A stretch of DNA of 64,000 nt from Pseudorhodoferax sp. Leaf267 (GCF_001422405.1 NZ_LMMV01000022.1:62665-126664); one strand, 5' to 3'; positions 27,995 to 37,390 are shown, numbered from the stretch's first letter. Notes: generated by a model not told the origin, from the letters alone. Numbers and translations: made by a program.

Positions 27995-29226
27995 AAACGG
28001 GCGGGCGCGTAAGGCGCCGGGTCCACCATCGGCGGCTGGCCATCGATCAGCTCGGCCAGCAGCCGCCCGCAGGCCGGCCCCAGCGTGAAACCCTGGTGCG
28101 CATGGCCGAAGTTGAACCACAGGCCGCGGTGGCGCGGCGCAGCGCCGACCACGGGCAGCATGTCCGCCGTGCAGGGGCGGGCGCCGCGCCAGGGCGTGGC
28201 CTCCACGGGCTGCGGCAGGTCCAGCAATTCGCGCGCGGCCGCCTCGGCACCGGCCAGCTGCCAGGGTGTGGCGGCGGCATCGCGCGCCGCGAACTCGGCG
28301 CCGGTGGTGAGGCGCACGCCGCGCTGCATGGGGGCCACGACCAGGCCACGGTCCGCGTCCAGCCAGGGCATGGTGGGCACCGGGCCGCCCGTGTAGTGGC
28401 GGTGGTAGCCGCGCTTGACGAACAGCGGCAGCCGGTAGCCCAGCGGGCGCAGCAAGGTGTCGGCCCAGGGGCCCAGCGCGATGACCGCATGCTCGGCCTC
28501 CAGCGGGCCGTCGGCGCTCTGCAGGGACCAGCCGGCACCGTTCTCGCGCAGCGTGCCGGCGTCGGCCTTCACGATGCGGCCGCCCAGCTGCGTGAAGTGC
28601 GCGGCGTAGCGCGCCACCAGCGCACCGGGGTCGCGCACGGCCCACGGGTCCGGCCAGTGGATGGCGCCGGCCAGCCGGGCCTTGAGCGCCGGCTCCGCCG
28701 CCGCCAGCGCACCGGCGTCCATGGCGACATGGCGCACGCCATAGGCGCTGTGCAGGCGCTCGGCGCGGGCCAGGGCCTCGTCCATGGTGGCGGTCTCGCG
28801 GAACACCCAGCGGTAGCCGGTGCGCTGCACCAGGTCCTCGGCGCCAGCGGCGGCGATGAGCGGCGCGTGTTCCGGGATAGCCTGCGCGATCAGCCGGGCA
28901 TAGGCCTGCGCGATGGCCGGGTAGTGCGCCGGCCCGGACGCTTGCCAGTAACGCGCCAGCGGGCCGGCCAGGCCGGGCAGCGCGGCGGCGTGGTAGTTCA
29001 CGTCCAGGCCGCGCTTGAACGCTGCGCGCAGCAGCTTGGCCGCCTCGCGCGGGAAGGCATAGGGCTCCACCGCCTCCTGCTGGATCAGGCCGGCGTTGCC
29101 GTACGAGGTCTCCTCGCCGGGCGCACGCCGGTCGGCCAGCACGACCTGGTGGCCGCGTTGCGCCAGGTGGATGGCCGTGCAGGTGCCGACCATGCCGGCG
29201 CCCAGGACCAGGACGCTGGAGGTCAT
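27991..29226 (-). CDS. FAD-dependent D-amino-acid dehydrogenase-like oxidoreductase (DadA-type)
   Basis: A 411-residue DAO-family flavoprotein with an N-terminal FAD-binding GAGMVG (residues 9-14). After it come ADRR for the ribose acid and ETSYGNAGLIQ, the DadA signature next to the flavin. The C-terminus has GLWFNFGHAHQGFTLGP, the usual DadA closing motif. DadA enzymes oxidise D-amino acids to keto acids and ammonia and pass electrons to quinones. It converges with the hydrolase by 4 bases. Together with the amide hydrolases around it, it fits release of nitrogen from unusual amino compounds. Confidence 0.85.
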   Translation of the reverse strand: MTSSVLVLGAGMVGTCTAIHLAQRGHQVVLADRRAPGEETSYGNAGLIQQEAVEPYAFPREAAKLLRAAFKRGLDVNYHAAALPGLAGPLARYWQASGPAHYPAIAQAYARLIAQAIPEHAPLIAAAGAEDLVQRTGYRWVFRETATMDEALARAERLHSAYGVRHVAMDAGALAAAEPALKARLAGAIHWPDPWAVRDPGALVARYAAHFTQLGGRIVKADAGTLRENGAGWSLQSADGPLEAEHAVIALGPWADTLLRPLGYRLPLFVKRGYHRHYTGGPVPTMPWLDADRGLVVAPMQRGVRLTTGAEFAARDAAATPWQLAGAEAAARELLDLPQPVEATPWRGARPCTADMLPVVGAAPRHRGLWFNFGHAHQGFTLGPACGRLLAELIDGQPPMVDPAPYAPARF

Positions 29227-29381
29227 GGCGCGCGCCCCGGGAATGCAGCGCGAGGAACGAGAGGTGCAGGGGTCATGGCCGAGGCGGTGGTCGTTGCGGG
29301 GACGGGCGCGATTGTGTCGCCGTGCCGGCAGCGCACCAATGACTTGCGGGCAAGCCTGCGTTGCAGCGCGCGCAATGCTGT

Positions 29382-30332
29382 TCAGCCCTGGGCCGCCAGC
29401 GTCTCGCGCAGGTGGGCGATGAAGGCGCGCGCCGCGTCGGGCAGGTGGCGCCCGGCCATGGTCTGCACCTCGAAGTGGCGCTCGTTCATCTCGCGGTCGC
29501 GCAGCGGCACGGCGACCACGGTGCCGGCGCGCAGCTGCTGGCGCAGCGCGATCTCGCCGCAGAAGGTCACGGCCCGGGTGTGCGAGACGTACTGGATCAG
29601 CGGGTACAGGTGGTCGCTGGTCAGCACCGGCTCCAGCTGCAGCCCCTGGCGGCTGCAGCTGATGTCCAGCAGCTGGCGCAGCGTGGAGCCCTTGGCCGGC
29701 AGTGCCAGCGGGTAGGCCGCCAGCTGCGCCAGTGCCACCTGCGCGCGCCCGGCCAGCGGGTGCCCAGGCGCCACCACGGCCAGGATCGGCGAAGGGTGGC
29801 GGTACTCCACGTTGAGCCCGCGCTCCGAACTCAGGCTCACCGTCACGCCGACATCGGTCAACCCCTCGCGCACGCGGCGCGCCACCTCGGCCTGCGTGCA
29901 CATGTCCACGGCGAAGCGGATGCCCGGGCTGCGCTCCTGGAAGCCGGCCACCAGCCCGGGCAGGAAGTCGTAGGCGAAGCCCTCGGTGGCCGCCAGCCGC
30001 ACCGCGCCCTGGCGCAGGCCGCGCAGCGCCAGGATCTCGTCGCCCACGCGCTCGATGTCCAGCCAGGCGCGCCGCGTGTGTGCCGCCAGCAGCTCGCCGG
30101 CCGAGTTCAGCGCCATGCCGCGCGCGCGGCGCTCGAACAGCAGCGTGTCCAGCTCGCGCTCCAGCCGGCCGAGCTGGCGGCTCACGGCCGAGGGCGCCAC
30201 CTCCAGCCGCGCCGCGGCCTCGGTCACCGAGCCGGCGTTGGCCACCTCCATGAAGTAGCGCAGCGCCACTTCCTGCAGCACGCGGTGGTTGATGGCGCGC
30301 CGTGCAGCCGGCGGCTTGGGCGGAGAGGGCAT
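29382..30332 (-). CDS. LysR-family transcriptional regulator
   Basis: A 316-residue LysR regulator with a Pro/Arg-rich leader. The helix-turn-helix runs RYFMEVANAGSVTEAAARLE to PSAVSRQLGRLE, and the effector-binding domain (about 105-305) includes TDVGVTVS. It is divergent from the Bug binding-protein/amidase operon. A LysR-type T-N11-A dyad lies 11 bases upstream of its start, so it probably regulates itself and that operon. The ligand is unknown. The 155-base gap downstream to the DadA-like gene shows no feature. Confidence 0.87.
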   Translation of the reverse strand: MPSPPKPPAARRAINHRVLQEVALRYFMEVANAGSVTEAAARLEVAPSAVSRQLGRLERELDTLLFERRARGMALNSAGELLAAHTRRAWLDIERVGDEILALRGLRQGAVRLAATEGFAYDFLPGLVAGFQERSPGIRFAVDMCTQAEVARRVREGLTDVGVTVSLSSERGLNVEYRHPSPILAVVAPGHPLAGRAQVALAQLAAYPLALPAKGSTLRQLLDISCSRQGLQLEPVLTSDHLYPLIQYVSHTRAVTFCGEIALRQQLRAGTVVAVPLRDREMNERHFEVQTMAGRHLPDAARAFIAHLRETLAAQG

Positions 30333-30342
30333 GGGCTTTGCG

Positions 30343-30357
30343 TTGCCGATCCGGCAA
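30343..30357. promoter_or_regulatory. LysR-type dyad TTGCCG-ATC-CGGCAA
   Basis: A perfect 6+3+6 inverted repeat that includes T-N11-A, the core of LysR recognition sites. It lies between the LysR gene and the divergent Bug operon, 11 bases from the LysR start. It may be the recognition site of that regulator. Confidence 0.55.
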
Positions 30358-30379
30358 TGAAACTTTATGGATTGCGTTC

Positions 30380-30408
30380 TTGCTGCAAGGAAGCCGCGTT
30401 TCTAGCAT
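30380..30408 (+). promoter_or_regulatory. Candidate sigma-70 promoter for the Bug/amidase operon
   Basis: TTGCTG and TAGCAT are separated by 17 bases, ending 30 bases before the ATG at 30439. Each hexamer matches four positions of the consensus. The LysR dyad lies 23 bases upstream of the -35, the usual activator position. Confidence 0.45.
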
Positions 30409-30438
30409 GCAGGCACCGCACTTGAAAGGCCCCGCCCC

Positions 30439-31458
30439 ATGACCGCTTTGCCCCACCGCTTTCCCGCCCGCCCCTGGTCGCGCCGCGCGCTCGGTGCGTC
30501 CGTCCTGGGCGCCCTGGCCCTGGGCTGCGTGCTGCCCTTGGCGGCCCAGGCCCAGGCGCCCTGGCCGGCCCGGCCGATCACGCTGGTCGTGCCGTTCCCG
30601 CCCGGCGGCAGCGCCGACACCATCGGCCGGCTGGTCGGCCAGCGGCTGTCCACCGAGCTGGGCCAGCCCGTGGTCATCGACAACCGGCCCGGCGCGGGCA
30701 CGGCGATCGCCGCCGGCCTGGTGGCCAAGGCGCCGGCCGACGGCTACACGCTGCTGATCAGCTCGGGCTCCACCTTCACGGCAAACCCGGCGATCCGCGC
30801 CAACCTGCCTTACGACGCGGTCAAGAGCTTCGATCCCATCGCCATCGTCGCGCGCATCCCGCTGATCGTGCTGGCCAACAAGGACGTGCCCGTCAACACC
30901 GTCAAGGAGTTCGTCGCCGCCATCAAGGCCGCGCCCGACAAGTACGCCTACGCCTCGTTCGGCGCCGGCACCACCTCGCATTTCACGGGCGAGATCGTGC
31001 TGCAGGCCGTGGGCGCCAAGATGCTGCACGTGCCCTACAAGGGCAGTGCGCCGGCCATGACCGACCTGATCGGCGGCCAGGTGCCGTTCTCGGTCGACAC
31101 CGTCACGGCGGCCATTCCGCAGCTCAGGTCCGGCAAGGTCAAGGCCATCGGCGTGACCACGGCCAAGCGCTCCTCGCAGCTGCCCGGTGTGCCCACCTTC
31201 GCCGAGGCCGGCTACCCGCAGGTCAACGCCGACACCTGGCTCATGCTGGTGGCGCCCAAGGGCACGCCGGCGGCCGTGCGCCAGCGCGTCGAGCAGGCGC
31301 TGGCCAGGATCGTCGCCACGCCCGATGCCCAGGCCGCGCTGCGTGCCCAGGGCGCCGAGCCCGCGTTCTCGGGCGCGGCCGGCTCGGTCGCCCAGATCGA
31401 GCAGGAGCTGCCGCTGATGCGCGCCGTGGCCCAGCGCGCCAACATCCAGTCGGACTGA
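30439..31458 (+). CDS. Tripartite tricarboxylate transporter substrate-binding protein (Bug/TctC family)
   Basis: A 339-residue precursor with a long signal peptide (1-39, cleavage after AQAQ). The Bug fold includes the PITLVVPFPPGGSADTIGR and VVIDNRPGAG motifs typical of the family. Bug proteins bind small carboxylates or amides in the periplasm. No TctA or TctB membrane genes are present here, which is common in Burkholderiales, where many Bug proteins stand alone. It precedes an amidase by 5 bases, so the bound ligand may be that enzyme's substrate. Confidence 0.9.
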   Translation: MTALPHRFPARPWSRRALGASVLGALALGCVLPLAAQAQAPWPARPITLVVPFPPGGSADTIGRLVGQRLSTELGQPVVIDNRPGAGTAIAAGLVAKAPADGYTLLISSGSTFTANPAIRANLPYDAVKSFDPIAIVARIPLIVLANKDVPVNTVKEFVAAIKAAPDKYAYASFGAGTTSHFTGEIVLQAVGAKMLHVPYKGSAPAMTDLIGGQVPFSVDTVTAAIPQLRSGKVKAIGVTTAKRSSQLPGVPTFAEAGYPQVNADTWLMLVAPKGTPAAVRQRVEQALARIVATPDAQAALRAQGAEPAFSGAAGSVAQIEQELPLMRAVAQRANIQSD

Positions 31459-31463
31459 TCGCG

Positions 31464-32993
31464 ATGACCGAGTCCCTCACCGCCGCCTCCGCCGTCGAGC
31501 TGCGCCGCCGCATCGGCACGCGCGAACTCTCGCCCGTCGAGCTGCTGGAGGCGTGCATCGCGCGCATCGAGCAGCTCAACCCCTTCGTCAACGCCGTCAC
31601 CGCCACCTGCTTCGAGCGCGCGCGGGCCGAGGCGCGCGCTGCCGAGCAGGCCGTGCTGCGCGGCGAGCCGCTGGGCCTGCTGCACGGCCTGCCGCTGGGC
31701 GTGAAGGACCTGGAGCCCACGCAGGGCCTCTTGTCCACCGCCGGCACGCCCAGCCTGCGCAACCACGTGCCCGCGGCCGACATCGAACTGGTGCGCCGCC
31801 TGCGTGCGGCCGGCGCCATCGTGGTGGGCAAGACCAACGTGCCCGAGATGGGCGCAGGCGCCAACAGCCGCAACCCGGTCTGGGGGGCCACCGGCAACCC
31901 GTTCAACCCCAACCTGAACGCGGGCGGCTCCTCCGGCGGCTCGGCCGCCGCGCTGGCGCTGGACCTGCTGCCGCTGTGCACGGGCTCGGACACCGGCGGC
32001 TCGCTGCGCATCCCGGCGGCCAAGTGCGGCGTGGTGGGCTTTCGGCCCTCGCCGGGCGTGGTGCCCAGCGTGCGCAAGCCGCTGGGCTTCTCGCCGATCT
32101 CGGTGGTCGGCCCCATGGGCCGCGACGTGGCCGACGCCTGCCTGCAGCTGGCTGCATCTGCCGGGCCGCATGCCGGTGACCCGCTGAGCTATCCGCTGGA
32201 CCCCATGGCCTTCCTGCAGCCCGCGCCGCTGGACCTGTCGCGCCTGCGCATGGCCTACACGGAGGACTTCGGCCATTGCGACGTCGACCCCGTGGTGCGC
32301 CGCGCCATGCGCGCGCGCATCGCCGAAATGCGTGGCCTGTTCGCGGCCTGCGACGAGGTGCGGTTCGACGACCTCGGCGACGTGCACCGCTGCTTCGACG
32401 TGCTGCGCGCCGAGGCCTTCGTGGCCGGCATGCGCGCCACCTACGAGCGCGACCCGTCCAGTCTGGGCCCCAACCCGCGCGCCAACTATGAGATGGGCGT
32501 GCGCATGAGCCTGCTGGACGCAGCGTGGGCGCAGACCGAGCAGACACGCATCATCCAGCGCTTCCAGCGCGTCTACCAGGACTACGACCTGGTGCTGGCG
32601 CCCACCACGCCGGTCTCGCCGTTCCCGTGGACGCAGCCCCATGCGGCCGAGATTGACGGCCGCCCACAAGAAAACTACTACCGCTGGCTGGCGCTGACCT
32701 ACCTGACCACGCTGACCACGCACCCCTCCATCACGCTGCCCTGCGGCGTGGACGAGCGGGGCATGCCCTTCGGCCTGCAGGTGGTCGGCGCGTTCCGTGG
32801 CGACCTGCGGCTGCTGTCGGCCGCGCAGGCCATGGAGGCCGCGTTCGCGCGCCGGCCAGCGCTGCGCCGCCCGCGGCCCGACACCGCGCGGCTGCGGCCG
32901 GCCGATCCGGCGCTCGACTCCATCGTCACGGCCGCACCGGACGACCGCTTCGCCCATGTGCCGACGGAGGCGGGCGCGGCCTCGGTGGTCTGA
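31464..32993 (+). CDS. Amidase-signature enzyme
   Basis: A 509-residue amidase with full-length amidase-signature architecture. Its triad is K81 (GVKDLE), S156 (GGSSGGSAA) and S180 (DTGGSLRIP). It also has the characteristic helical N-terminus ELSPVELLEACIARIEQLNP and a late PFGLQVVG. It hydrolyses a linear or aryl amide in the cytosol; the substrate is unknown. It follows the Bug gene by 5 bases and precedes an M20 peptidase by 113 bases, so uptake and two-step hydrolysis of an N-acyl compound is one possible reading. Confidence 0.88.
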   Translation: MTESLTAASAVELRRRIGTRELSPVELLEACIARIEQLNPFVNAVTATCFERARAEARAAEQAVLRGEPLGLLHGLPLGVKDLEPTQGLLSTAGTPSLRNHVPAADIELVRRLRAAGAIVVGKTNVPEMGAGANSRNPVWGATGNPFNPNLNAGGSSGGSAAALALDLLPLCTGSDTGGSLRIPAAKCGVVGFRPSPGVVPSVRKPLGFSPISVVGPMGRDVADACLQLAASAGPHAGDPLSYPLDPMAFLQPAPLDLSRLRMAYTEDFGHCDVDPVVRRAMRARIAEMRGLFAACDEVRFDDLGDVHRCFDVLRAEAFVAGMRATYERDPSSLGPNPRANYEMGVRMSLLDAAWAQTEQTRIIQRFQRVYQDYDLVLAPTTPVSPFPWTQPHAAEIDGRPQENYYRWLALTYLTTLTTHPSITLPCGVDERGMPFGLQVVGAFRGDLRLLSAAQAMEAAFARRPALRRPRPDTARLRPADPALDSIVTAAPDDRFAHVPTEAGAASVV

Positions 32994-33106
32994 TTCCACC
33001 GGGCCCGGCGCGCTACCGCGACACTGTCACCAGCCGCCATCAGCGCCAGCAACTGACGGCACCCGACAGCATCCGCGCGCACGGCGCGCCACAAGGAGCC
33101 CACCCG

Positions 33107-34513
33107 GTGACCAGACAGACAGCAGTGCGCGCAGCAGCGCAATACTTCGACGACGGCGGCTTCACGCGCGACCTGGCGCGCAAGGTCGCGCAGCGCACGG
33201 CCAGCGAGGAGGAGGGCAGCCTGCCGGTGCTGCAGGCCTACCAGCGCGACGAGACCGCGCCCGAGCTCGAGGCCATGGGTTTCACCACGCGGGTGCTCGA
33301 CAACCCCGTGGCCGGCTGCGGCCCCTACGTGATCGCCGAGCGCATCGAGGACGCCGCGCAGCCTACCGTGCTGCTGTACGCGCATGGCGACGTGATCCGC
33401 GGGCAGGACGCGCAGTGGGCCGAGGGCCGCTCGCCGTGGGAGCTGGCCGAGCACGCCGGGCGCCTGTACGGCCGCGGCACGGCCGACAACAAGGGCCAGT
33501 GGACGGTCAACCTCGGCGCGCTGCGCGCCACGCAGCAGGCGCGCGGCGGGCGTCTCGGCTTCAACACGCGCGTGATCGTCGAGATGGCCGAGGAGCGTGG
33601 TTCACCGGGCCTAAACGACTTCTGCCGCCGCCATGCCGACCTGCTGGCGGCCGACCTGTTCCTGGCCTCGGACGGCCCGCGCCTGGGCGCGGCCACGCCC
33701 ACGCTGTTCCTGGGCTCGCGCGGCATCCTGAACTTCGCGCTGTCGCTGCGCCTGCGCGAGGGCGCGCACCACTCGGGCAACTGGGGCGGGCTGCTGCGCA
33801 ACCCGGGCACGGTGCTGGCCTCGGCCATCGCCTCGCTGGTGTCGGCCGACGGCGCCATCCTTACGCCGCTGCTGCGGCCCACGGCCATCCCCGAATCGGT
33901 GCGGCGCAGCCTGGCCGCATTGCAGGTGGGCGGCGCGCCGGACGATCCGGAGGTGGACGCCGGCTGGGGTGAGCCGGGCCTCACGCCGGCCGAGCGCGTG
34001 TTCGCCTGGAACACGCTGGAAGTGCTGGGCCTGGAATGCGGCAGTGTGGCCAGGCCCATCGGCGCGATCCCGGCCGTGGCGCGTGCCGTGTGCCAGCTGC
34101 GCTACGTGGTGGGCACCGACCTGGACGGCATCGAGGCGCGGCTGCAGGCGCATTTCGACGCGCTGGGCATGCCGTGGGTGCGCGTGGCGCTGCAGGCGCA
34201 CATGGCGGCCACGCGGCTCGACCCGGAGCACCCGGCCGTGGCCTGGGCCGCGCGGTCGGTCGAGGCCACGACGGGCCGGGCGCCCGCCATCTTGCCGAAC
34301 CTGGGCGGCACCATCCCCAACGACGTGTTCGCGCAGGACCTGGGCCTGCCCACGGTCTGGGTGCCGCATTCCTACCCGGCCTGCTCGCAGCATGCGCCCA
34401 ACGAACACCTGCTGGCGTCCGCCGCCCGCGAGGGCCTGCAGATCATGGCCGGGCTGTTCTGGGACCTGGGTGAGCCCGGGGCCTTCGGCTGGAGATCGGC
34501 CCAGGCTCAGTAG
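33107..34513 (+). CDS. M20-family metallopeptidase
   Basis: A 468-residue di-zinc hydrolase read from a GTG start with AAGGAG 8 bases upstream. Ligand and catalytic positions are H93 and D95 (YAHGDV), D127 (GTADNKG) and the E162-E163 pair (AEERG). The dimerisation domain follows, and a C-terminal histidine is seen in SQHAPNEH. M20 enzymes cleave dipeptides or N-acyl amino acids. It is in line with the Bug binding protein and amidase genes. It overlaps the end of the iclR gene by 7 bases (convergent). Confidence 0.87.
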   Translation: MTRQTAVRAAAQYFDDGGFTRDLARKVAQRTASEEEGSLPVLQAYQRDETAPELEAMGFTTRVLDNPVAGCGPYVIAERIEDAAQPTVLLYAHGDVIRGQDAQWAEGRSPWELAEHAGRLYGRGTADNKGQWTVNLGALRATQQARGGRLGFNTRVIVEMAEERGSPGLNDFCRRHADLLAADLFLASDGPRLGAATPTLFLGSRGILNFALSLRLREGAHHSGNWGGLLRNPGTVLASAIASLVSADGAILTPLLRPTAIPESVRRSLAALQVGGAPDDPEVDAGWGEPGLTPAERVFAWNTLEVLGLECGSVARPIGAIPAVARAVCQLRYVVGTDLDGIEARLQAHFDALGMPWVRVALQAHMAATRLDPEHPAVAWAARSVEATTGRAPAILPNLGGTIPNDVFAQDLGLPTVWVPHSYPACSQHAPNEHLLASAAREGLQIMAGLFWDLGEPGAFGWRSAQAQ

Positions 34514-35334
34514 GCCGTGGTGCTCGAGATCGCCCGGGCGCACTCGATGAGCATGGGCGCCAACTTCTTTTGCGCCTCCTCCATGGTCCAGCGGCTGGTG
34601 GGCGGCGACAGGTGCAGCGCGCCCACCGCGTTGCCCTGGCGGTCCACCAGCGGCGCGGCCAGGCCCATGTCGCCCAGGAACAGCTCCTCGCAGTTGGTCG
34701 CGTAGCCGACCTGCCGGCATTCGGCAACCTTGGCCACGATGGCGTCCACATCCGTCAGCGTGAACTGCGTGCGCGCGGGCCGCGGCGCGCTCTGCAGCAG
34801 CGCGCGCACCTGGTCGTCGGGCAGCGTGCTCAGGTAGGCACGGCCGCTGCTGCTGCAGTACATCGGGATGCGCATGCCCACCGGCGTGAACACCGGGATG
34901 AACTTGGACGTGACCAGCTGCGCCAGGTACAGCATGTCCGGCCCCACGGGCTCGGTCACATTGGCGGTCTCGCCGCTGGCATTGGCCAGCTGCGCCAGGT
35001 AGGGGTGCGCCATCTGCACCAGCGGGTGGCCGACCAGGTAGTTGGCGCCGATCTCCATGGCCTTGGGCAGCAGCTGGAAGCGCCGCATGCGCGGGTGCTT
35101 GCCCACATAGCCCAGCACCTGCAGCGTGTGCACCGTGCGCTGCGCCGAGCCCTTGGTCATGCCGGTCTGCTCGGCCAGCTCGCCCAGGGTCATGGTGCGG
35201 TGCGAGGCGTCGAAGGCGCGCAGCACGGCCAGGCCTTTTTCGAGCGACTGGTTGAACAGCGGGTCGGACGGGGCGGCCTCGGCTGGCTCCATGGCTTCTG
35301 GCGGCGGCGCGTCGGCGTTCTTGGATCGGGGCAT
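34507..35334 (-). CDS. IclR-family transcriptional regulator
   Basis: A 275-residue IclR protein. An acidic/Pro-rich leader precedes the winged helix (about 30-95, FNQSLEKGLAVLRAFD then TLGELAEQTGMTKGSAQRTV) and the GAF-like effector domain with YCSSSGRAYLS and YATNCEE segments. IclR regulators usually respond to small aromatic or carboxylate ligands. Just upstream lies ATCGAT-G-ATCGAT, placed between a -10-like TAGAAT and the gene. The same dyad occurs at the Dpp-type/hydrolase promoter, suggesting autoregulation and control of that cluster. Confidence 0.88.
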   Translation of the reverse strand: MPRSKNADAPPPEAMEPAEAAPSDPLFNQSLEKGLAVLRAFDASHRTMTLGELAEQTGMTKGSAQRTVHTLQVLGYVGKHPRMRRFQLLPKAMEIGANYLVGHPLVQMAHPYLAQLANASGETANVTEPVGPDMLYLAQLVTSKFIPVFTPVGMRIPMYCSSSGRAYLSTLPDDQVRALLQSAPRPARTQFTLTDVDAIVAKVAECRQVGYATNCEELFLGDMGLAAPLVDRQGNAVGALHLSPPTSRWTMEEAQKKLAPMLIECARAISSTTAY

Positions 35335-35378
35335 CTGGTGCGGCACGCAGCGGTCTGGACGTGCTTCGCGCTGTTGTG

Positions 35379-35391
35379 ATCGATGATCGAT
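35379..35391. promoter_or_regulatory. Dyad ATCGAT-G-ATCGAT at the iclR promoter
   Basis: The site lies 45-57 bases upstream of the iclR start. On the minus strand it directly follows and overlaps a TAGAAT -10-like hexamer, a position suited to repression. It matches 12 of 13 bases of the core of the dyad at 26555-26569. It is also 49 bases upstream of pyrC on the other strand. Confidence 0.55.
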
Positions 35392-35439
35392 TCTATGGAT
35401 GCGATAACCTGGTTTGTGCCCGGATGGGACAATCCGGCC

Positions 35440-36483
35440 ATGAACCGCCCCCTCGACACCCTGACCATCACACGGCCTGACGACTGGCACCTGCACCTGC
35501 GCGACAGCGAGGCCCTGCACACGCTGGTGCCGCACAGCGCGGCCCAGGTCGCGCGCGCGCTCGTCATGCCCAACCTGCGCCCGCCCGTCACCACGGCCGC
35601 GCAGGCCCTGGCCTACCGCGACCGCATCCTGGCCGCCGTGCCGCAGGGCAGGGCGTTCGAGCCGCTGATGTCGCTGTACCTCACCGACCAGCTGGCGCCT
35701 GACGAGATCGGGCGTGCGCGCGACGCGGGCGTGGTCGCCGCCAAGCTGTACCCGGCCGGCGCCACGACCAACAGCGACTCCGGCGTGACCGCGCTGACCA
35801 AGGTGTATGCGACGCTTGAGGCCATGCAGCGCGCCGGCATGCTGCTGCTCGTGCATGGCGAGGTGACCGACCCGACCGTCGACCTGTTCGACCGCGAGGC
35901 CGTGTTCATCGAGCAGCAGCTGATCCCGCTGCGCCGCGACTTCCCCGAGCTGAAGATCGTGATGGAGCACATCACCACGCGCGAGGCCGCGCAGTACGTG
36001 GCGCAGAGCGACGCCTACACCGCGGCCACGGTCACGGCGCACCACCTGCTCTACAACCGCAACGCCATCTTCATGGGCGGCATCCGCCCGCACTACTACT
36101 GCCTGCCCGTCCTCAAGCGCGAGACGCACCGCCTGGCGCTGGTCGAGGCGGCCACCAGCGGCAGCAGCAAGTTCTTCCTGGGCACCGACAGCGCGCCGCA
36201 CGCTGCGCACCTGAAGGAGCACGCCACGGGCTGCGCCGGCTGCTACACGGCCCATGCCGCGATCGAGATGTACGCCGAGGCCTTCGACAACGCCGGCGCG
36301 CTGGACAAGCTCGAAGGCTTCGCCAGCTTCCACGGGGCCGACTTCTACGGCCTGCCGCGCAACACCGGCACCATCACCTTGAAGCGCGAAGAGTGGACGC
36401 CGCCGCCCAGCTTCGCCTACGGCGAGGCCGAGTTGAAGCCGCTGCGCAGCGGTGAGTCGCTGCCCTGGAGGCTGGTGGCATGA
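35440..36483 (+). CDS. pyrC: Dihydroorotase PyrC
   Basis: A 347-residue class II dihydroorotase that closes carbamoyl-aspartate to dihydroorotate in pyrimidine synthesis. The zinc and catalytic residues fall at the E. coli positions shifted by at most one: H17 and H19 (HLHLRD), carbamylated K102 (AKLYPAGAT), H139 (LVHGEV) and H177 (MEHIT). The DSAPH segment is also present. The start at 35440 gives the normal family N-terminus; an earlier ATG at 35383 would add 19 residues and overlap the iclR operator. The next gene overlaps it by 4 bases (ATGA). Confidence 0.95.
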   Translation: MNRPLDTLTITRPDDWHLHLRDSEALHTLVPHSAAQVARALVMPNLRPPVTTAAQALAYRDRILAAVPQGRAFEPLMSLYLTDQLAPDEIGRARDAGVVAAKLYPAGATTNSDSGVTALTKVYATLEAMQRAGMLLLVHGEVTDPTVDLFDREAVFIEQQLIPLRRDFPELKIVMEHITTREAAQYVAQSDAYTAATVTAHHLLYNRNAIFMGGIRPHYYCLPVLKRETHRLALVEAATSGSSKFFLGTDSAPHAAHLKEHATGCAGCYTAHAAIEMYAEAFDNAGALDKLEGFASFHGADFYGLPRNTGTITLKREEWTPPPSFAYGEAELKPLRSGESLPWRLVA

Positions 36484-37388
36484 ACGCCGCCCGGCAAGCC
36501 CACGCCGGCTCCGTCGCGCTGCTGCTCGACGCCGACAACCTGTCCTCGCCCGAACTCGTCGCGCAGGCCCTGCACCTGCTGCAGCAAAGCCACGGCCCGG
36601 TCTCGATCCGCCGCGCCTATGGCAGCGCCGAGAACCTCAAGGGCCTGGGGCCGGTGCTGCGCGAGCTCGCGTTCCGGCCCTGTGTGAACCTGCCGCTGGC
36701 CAAGAACACCACCGACATGATGCTGGCCGTCGACGCCATGGACCTGTGTGCGCAGCAGCAGCTCGCGGTGGTGGCCATCGGCACGGGCGACGCCGACTTC
36801 GCGCCGCTGGTGCTGCGCCTGCGCGAGCTGGGCGTGCGCACGTTGTGCTTCTCGCAGGCCAACAAGATGTCGCCCGATGCGCAGGGCTTCTACGACGAGG
36901 TCGTGCTGATCTCGCCCACGCGCCGCCGCAGTGCCGAGCCATCGGACGCCGTGGCCGCCGCCCCCGTGCCGCGCAAGGCGCCGGCGCGCAAGGCCGCTGC
37001 CAAGAAAACGCCCGCCAAGACGGTTGCAGCGCCGGCACCCACGGCCGCGCGCGCACCCGCGCCGCAGGCGGACGAACAGCCCGCTATCCAGTCCGGCCAG
37101 TCCCGCCAGTCCGGCCAGTCCAGCCGGCCCGCCAAGGCCAGCCGCGCCAGTGCCCAGGCGGACGCCCAGGCCACGCTCAGCGCCCAGGTGCAGGCCCTGC
37201 TGCGCGAGATGCCGGGCCTGCTCGAAGGCAAGCCCGTCGAATTCGGCGAGGTCGCGCAGCGCCTGCGCAGCGCCAAGCTCATGAGCCGCAGCGCCAGCGC
37301 CGGCAAGTTCCTCAAGAAGCACGTGCCCGGCGTCGAGCTGGTGCCCGAAGACTCGCCGCACAAGCTGCGCTGGCCTGCCGCACGCTGA
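36480..37388 (+). CDS. NYN-domain (PIN-like) protein with lysine/alanine-rich linker
   Basis: A 302-residue protein. Residues 10-145 form an NYN/LabA-type nuclease domain with the acidic positions [19 protein letters not shown] and [10 protein letters not shown]. Residues about 160-225 form a Pro/Ala/Lys-rich, histone H1-like linker. The C-terminal 70 residues look like a small winged-helix domain, perhaps LOTUS/OST-HTH-like, starting at [17 protein letters not shown] proteins are predicted RNases; the linker suggests nucleic-acid binding. It is translationally coupled to pyrC. The target RNA is unknown. Confidence 0.8.
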   Translation: MNAARQAHAGSVALLLDADNLSSPELVAQALHLLQQSHGPVSIRRAYGSAENLKGLGPVLRELAFRPCVNLPLAKNTTDMMLAVDAMDLCAQQQLAVVAIGTGDADFAPLVLRLRELGVRTLCFSQANKMSPDAQGFYDEVVLISPTRRRSAEPSDAVAAAPVPRKAPARKAAAKKTPAKTVAAPAPTAARAPAPQADEQPAIQSGQSRQSGQSSRPAKASRASAQADAQATLSAQVQALLREMPGLLEGKPVEFGEVAQRLRSAKLMSRSASAGKFLKKHVPGVELVPEDSPHKLRWPAAR

Positions 37389-37390
37389 GC

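Noticed and set aside
30367-30385. Possible sigma-54 site before the Bug gene (TGGATTGCGTTCTTGCT)
   Set aside because: GG and GC are 11 bases apart; RpoN requires 10. A sigma-70 pair fits better.
27991-31029. A 1012-codon minus-strand open frame
   Set aside because: Only the last 411 codons are the DadA-like gene. The upstream extension runs through the LysR gene and the start of the Bug gene without any family similarity; such open frames are expected at this GC content.
35383-35439. Upstream ATG start for pyrC
   Set aside because: It would add 19 residues not typical of PyrC and would place coding sequence over the iclR dyad. The start at 35440 gives the canonical length and residue numbering.
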